From Rhodobacterales bacterium CG2_30_65_12 (GTDB lineage: Bacteria; Pseudomonadota; Alphaproteobacteria; Rhodobacterales; Rhodobacteraceae): a stretch of DNA of 8,317 nucleotides. The stretch covers positions 1 to 8,317 of the forward strand of contig MNZL01000066.1 of assembly GCA_001873585.1 (NCBI GenBank). The letters are read 5' to 3'. Both the position numbers and the translations under genes were made by a program. Positions 5,920-8,317 of this stretch are shown piece by piece (position 1 is the stretch's first letter; each line of letters begins with the position of its first letter). A model generated the notes under the pieces. The model worked only from the letters and a program-made list of their open reading frames with translations. It was not told the origin of the DNA and made no database searches.

Positions 5920-6291
5920 ATGAACAATCCCGCCGAAACCCCGCGCCTGCGCCTTCGCATTGTCTTTGCCGATGGCTCGTGGATGGGGCCGGGCAAGGCC
6001 GACCTGCTTGAGGGAATCGCGCGCACCGGCTCGATCGCGGCGGCCGGGCGCGAGATGGGCATGAGCTACAAGCGCGCATGGCAACTCGTTGAGGCGATGA
6101 ACGCGATCTTCCGCGAGCCCCTGGTGCTGAGGTCCCGGGGCGGCGCCAAGGGCGGCGGTGCGACGGTAACAGAGGCGGGCCAGTCGGTGCTCGCGGCGTA
6201 TCGCGGCGTGGTCAAAGCCGCCGGGCGCGCTGGCGCGGGGCACCTGGCCGCGCTGGAGGACATGCTGAGCGATATAGCCTCTGGAAAATAA
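5920..6291 (+). CDS. ModE-like molybdate-operon regulator, DNA-binding domain only
   Basis: A 123-residue winged helix-turn-helix protein matching the N-terminal domain of ModE/MopA/MopB: LRIVFADGSWMGPGKADLL, then the HTH ARTGSIAAAGREMGMSYKRA with the MSYKRAW recognition helix, then the Gly-rich wing GGAKGGGATVTEAGQ, which parallels the GGxGGGGAxLT segment of E. coli ModE, and a dimerisation helix. Full ModE proteins (~260 residues) continue with two Mop domains that bind molybdate; here the gene stops after the DNA-binding and dimer part. How it senses molybdenum is therefore unclear; single-domain ModE proteins do occur in related bacteria. The ATG at 5920 is preceded by a G-rich stretch (GGATGGGGGC). 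Its 3' end carries one of two Mo-box-like repeats, and modA follows 62 bp later, so it is a likely modABC regulator. Confidence 0.85.
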   Translation: MNNPAETPRLRLRIVFADGSWMGPGKADLLEGIARTGSIAAAGREMGMSYKRAWQLVEAMNAIFREPLVLRSRGGAKGGGATVTEAGQSVLAAYRGVVKAAGRAGAGHLAALEDMLSDIASGK

Positions 6292-6295
6292 CGCT
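6268..6295. promoter_or_regulatory. Mo-box-like ModE operator 1
   Basis: AGCGATAT (6268-6275) and ATAACGCT (6288-6295) form an inverted repeat with one mismatch and a 12-bp spacer; the core is CGATAT-N12-ATAACG. Overall length and half-site spacing equal the E. coli Mo-box (ATCGCTATATA-N6-TATATAACGAT), with about 15 of 22 consensus positions matching. It overlaps the stop codon of the ModE-like gene and sits just upstream of a possible -35 (TTGCCC, 6295-6300). Confidence 0.6.
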
Positions 6296-6322
6296 TGCCC
6301 ACGCCCGACGGGTTGCGTTATT
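6295..6322 (+). promoter_or_regulatory. Possible modABC promoter
   Basis: TTGCCC (6295-6300) and GTTATT (6317-6322) are 16 nt apart and would start transcription just upstream of modA. Both hexamers are imperfect. The position between and over the two Mo-box-like repeats is what repression by a ModE-type protein would need. Transcription from the upstream regulator gene is an alternative. Confidence 0.3.
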
Positions 6323-6341
6323 CCCGGTTGAACATATCGTA
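6314..6341. promoter_or_regulatory. Mo-box-like ModE operator 2
   Basis: CGTTAT (6316-6321) and ATATCG (6334-6339) have the same 12-bp spacing as operator 1, giving the shared form CGWTAT-N12-ATAWCG. The two centres are 46 bp apart. This copy covers the likely transcription start of modA. The arms of a longer-spaced repeat, TTCCCG-N16-CGGGAA (6321-6326, 6343-6348), overlap it. Confidence 0.55.
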
Positions 6342-6353
6342 ACGGGAATGCAA

Positions 6354-7118
6354 ATGTCTCTCCGCTCTATCGCCTTCGCCTTCATGGCGACCGTGGCTTT
6401 CACCCCGCTGACCGCGCGGGCCGATACCGCGCTCGCGGCCGTGGCGGCGAACTTCGCCGAAGCCGCCGAGGCGCTCGCACCGCTGTTTCATGCGGCGACG
6501 GGGCATGATCTGCAGATCACCACCGGCTCCACCGGCAAGCTCTACGCCCAGATCGGTGAGGGTGCGCCGTTTGACGTGTTCTTGTCGGCCGATGCCGCCA
6601 CCCCCGAGCGGCTGGTCGCAGAGGGCAAGGCGGTGCAGGGCAGCGCCTTCAGCTATGCCGTGGGCCGCCTCACGCTCTGGAGCGCGAATCCCGCCCGGAT
6701 CGGCCGCGACGGCCGCGCGGCGTTGACTGACGAAGGCTTGCGCTTCGTCGCCATCGCCAACCCCGATCTTGCCCCTTATGGCCTCGCCGCGCGCGAAGCC
6801 TTGCAAAATCTGGGGGTCTGGCAGGTGCTGCAATCGAAAATCGTGATGGGGCAGAATATCGGCCAAACCAATTCGATGGTCGCCTCCGGGGCGGCGGAGC
6901 TGGGCTTTGTCGCGCTCTCGGCGGTGCTCAGCCCGCGTGTGCAGCAAAAAGGCAGCCGCTGGGATGTGCCGCAAGAGATGTTTACCCCGATCAGGCAGGA
7001 TGCGGTGCTGCTCGCCCACGGGGCGGACAACCCGGCGGCGCGGGCGTTTCTCGCCTTTTTGAAAGGTCCCGACGCGGTGCAGGTGATCGAAGCCTTCGGC
7101 TACGGCACGGGGGAATGA
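6354..7118 (+). CDS. modA: Molybdate ABC transporter substrate-binding protein ModA
   Basis: A 254-residue periplasmic binding protein that captures molybdate (and usually tungstate) and delivers it to the ModBC importer. The N-terminus is a Sec signal peptide (MSLRSIAFAFMATVAF, then TARA-D as the likely signal peptidase I site near residue 22). The mature part shows ModA hallmarks: VAANFAEAAEALAPLF, the oxyanion-binding GSTGKLYAQI, FDVFLSADAATPERL, and NPDLAPYGLAAREAL, and GQNIGQTNSMVASGAAELGFV later. The ATG at 6354 is preferred because GGGA (6344-6347) lies 6 nt upstream; the ATG at 6348 is only one base from it. modB follows after a single base, so modABC is one operon, probably repressed by ModE-type protein when molybdate is plentiful. 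Confidence 0.95.
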   Translation: MSLRSIAFAFMATVAFTPLTARADTALAAVAANFAEAAEALAPLFHAATGHDLQITTGSTGKLYAQIGEGAPFDVFLSADAATPERLVAEGKAVQGSAFSYAVGRLTLWSANPARIGRDGRAALTDEGLRFVAIANPDLAPYGLAAREALQNLGVWQVLQSKIVMGQNIGQTNSMVASGAAELGFVALSAVLSPRVQQKGSRWDVPQEMFTPIRQDAVLLAHGADNPAARAFLAFLKGPDAVQVIEAFGYGTGE

Positions 7119-7119
7119 G

Positions 7120-7797
7120 GTGACCCTGCCCGATCTCGGGCCGCTCTGGCTCACCTTGCGATTGGCGGCGGTCACCACGCTCCTGTTGGTGTTTCTGGGC
7201 ACACCGCTGGCGTGGTGGCTCGCCCATACCCGCACGCGAGCCAAGGCGGTGGTCGAGGCCGTCACCGCCCTTCCGCTGGTGCTGCCACCAACGGTGCTGG
7301 GCTTCTACCTGCTGGTCTTACTCAGCCCGAATTCGGCTCTGGGCGGGTTCTGGCTGTCGCTGACCGGCACCACGCTCACCTTTTCCTTCATCGGGCTGGT
7401 GCTTGCCTCGTCGCTCTATTCGTTGCCGTTCATGGTGCAGCCGCTGCAAAGTGCGTTCGAGGCCCAGGGCCTCGCCCCGCTTGAAGCCGCCGCCAGCCTG
7501 CGCGCCAGCCCGCTCGATGCCTTTTTCACCGTCGCCACGCCAATGGCCGTGCGCGGCTATCTCACGGCGATCGTGCTCACCTTCGCCCATACCATCGGTG
7601 AGTTTGGCGTGGTGCTGATGGTCGGCGGCAATATCCCCGGCCGCACCAAGGTGATCTCGATCCAGATCTACGAGCAGGTTGAAACCATCAACTACGCTGC
7701 GGCCCATGGCCTTGCAGCCCTCCTGCTGGGATTTTCCTTTACCGTGCTGCTCGGGGTCTACAGCCTCAACCGCCGGTTTCCGGTCCATGTGGGGTAG
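7120..7797 (+). CDS. modB: Molybdate ABC transporter permease ModB
   Basis: A 225-residue inner-membrane permease with about five to six hydrophobic segments: near residues 7-30 (LWLTLRLAAVTTLLLVFLG), 45-70 (TALPLVLPPTVLGFYLLVLL), 82-105, 145-165 and 195-216. The cytoplasmic EAA loop that docks on the ATPase reads EAAASLRASPLDAFFTVATP (residues ~123-142). The HTIGEFGVVLMVGGNIPG segment is typical of ModB. It forms the transmembrane channel for molybdate with ModA and ModC. The start is GTG at 7120, one base after the modA stop, with the G-rich end of modA as ribosome-binding site; modC begins 3 bp after its stop. Length is normal for the family. Confidence 0.94.
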   Translation: MTLPDLGPLWLTLRLAAVTTLLLVFLGTPLAWWLAHTRTRAKAVVEAVTALPLVLPPTVLGFYLLVLLSPNSALGGFWLSLTGTTLTFSFIGLVLASSLYSLPFMVQPLQSAFEAQGLAPLEAAASLRASPLDAFFTVATPMAVRGYLTAIVLTFAHTIGEFGVVLMVGGNIPGRTKVISIQIYEQVETINYAAAHGLAALLLGFSFTVLLGVYSLNRRFPVHVG

Positions 7798-7800
7798 GCG

Positions 7801-8317
7801 ATGACGCAGCTTTCGGTTGATATTCAGCTCCGCTACCCGGCGTTTACGCTCGAATTTTCTCACGCCTTCGCCGACCGCGGAATCACGGCGCTGTTCGGGC
7901 GCTCGGGCAGCGGCAAATCCTCCCTTCTGCGGGTGATCGCCGGGTTTGAGCGCGGCGGCAGCGGGCGGGTGACGTTTGGGCGCGAGGTCTGGATGAACGG
8001 TCGCCGCTCGCGCGCCCCGCACCGGCGTGGTGTTGGCTTCGTGTTTCAGGATGCGCGGCTGTTTTCGCACCTCACGGCGCGGCAGAACCTCGACTATGCC
8101 CACAAGCGCGCCGCAGCGTGGCCCGCCCGCTATTCCTACGACGATGTGGTCGAGGTGCTCGATCTCGCGCCGCTGTTTGCCCGCCTCCCCGGCCAGCTTT
8201 CGGGCGGCGAGAAACAGCGCGTGGCGATTGGCCGGGCGCTGCTGACGCGCCCCCGGCTCCTGCTCCTCGACGAACCGCTCGCCGCGCTGGACGAGGGCCG
8301 CAAGGGCGAGATCCTGC
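7801..8317 (+). CDS. modC: Molybdate ABC transporter ATP-binding protein ModC, N-terminal part (cut by window edge)
   Basis: The reading frame is open from ATG 7801 to the window end, giving 172 codons. The protein starts MTQLSVDIQLRYPAFTLEFS and contains all ABC-ATPase motifs: Walker A GRSGSGKS (33-40), the Q-loop glutamine Q83 in FQDARLF, the signature LSGGEKQR (133-140) and Walker B LLLLDEP with D157 and E158, followed by the D-loop LAALD. The HRRGVGFVFQDARLFSHLT stretch is characteristic of ModC. It powers molybdate import through ModB. The C-terminal TOBE/Mop molybdate-binding domain usual in ModC, and the end of the gene, lie outside the window. Start choice: 3 bp after modB with GGGG/TAGG upstream. 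Confidence 0.95.
   Translation, partial: MTQLSVDIQLRYPAFTLEFSHAFADRGITALFGRSGSGKSSLLRVIAGFERGGSGRVTFGREVWMNGRRSRAPHRRGVGFVFQDARLFSHLTARQNLDYAHKRAAAWPARYSYDDVVEVLDLAPLFARLPGQLSGGEKQRVAIGRALLTRPRLLLLDEPLAALDEGRKGEIL

Noticed and set aside
6318..7265. Long minus-strand frames opposite modA and modB (also 7318-8103 opposite modB and modC)
   Set aside because: Shadow frames of well-identified mod genes, with Arg/His-rich composition and no domains.
7486..7548. Arg in place of the usual Gly in the ModB EAA loop (EAAASLRASP)
   Set aside because: From memory, many ModB proteins carry LRAS/LRAG here, so it is not unusual for this subfamily.

Overview
The window is GC-rich, densely packed chromosomal DNA from an alphaproteobacterium, most likely a Rhodobacteraceae (roseobacter/Rhodobacter-type) member. 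That assignment is an inference from the protein flavour: an fds-type formate dehydrogenase, a DmdC-like acyl-CoA dehydrogenase, a short ModE-type regulator ahead of modABC, and strong GC3 bias. There are no RNA genes, insertion sequences, prophage genes or CRISPR arrays, and no gene-free stretch longer than about 100 bases.

Left part, minus strand (read right to left): Sua5-type L-threonylcarbamoyladenylate synthase (1616-2569), a LysR-family regulator (643-1527), fdsG (96-557) and the first 33 codons of fdsB (1-99, cut by the window edge). fdsG and fdsB overlap as ATGA and open an NAD-dependent, molybdenum-containing formate dehydrogenase operon. The LysR protein is its likely regulator. 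A sigma70-like promoter sits between lysR and fdsG, and a 14-bp motif is shared by the upstream regions of both genes.

Middle, plus strand, divergent from sua5: a DmdC-like acyl-CoA dehydrogenase (2663-4375), an MBL-fold hydrolase (4384-5322, with its C-terminal winged helix continuing out of frame to 5426) and a small conserved protein of unknown function (5419-5880). They are tightly spaced and probably one operon. The MBL gene carries a one-base frameshift that removes its last ~40 residues.

Right part, plus strand: a single-domain ModE-like regulator (5920-6291), then modA, modB and modC (6354 to beyond 8317), the high-affinity molybdate ABC importer. Two matched inverted repeats, CGATAT-N12-ATAACG and CGTTAT-N12-ATATCG, lie between the regulator and modA and fit the known Mo-box architecture. 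Molybdate uptake plausibly serves the Mo-dependent formate dehydrogenase at the left end, although the two units are separate transcription units.

I see no convincing undescribed multi-gene system. The points most worth a second look are the MBL frameshift, the paired Mo-box sites with a regulator that lacks a molybdate-sensing domain, and the shared motif upstream of lysR and fdsG.
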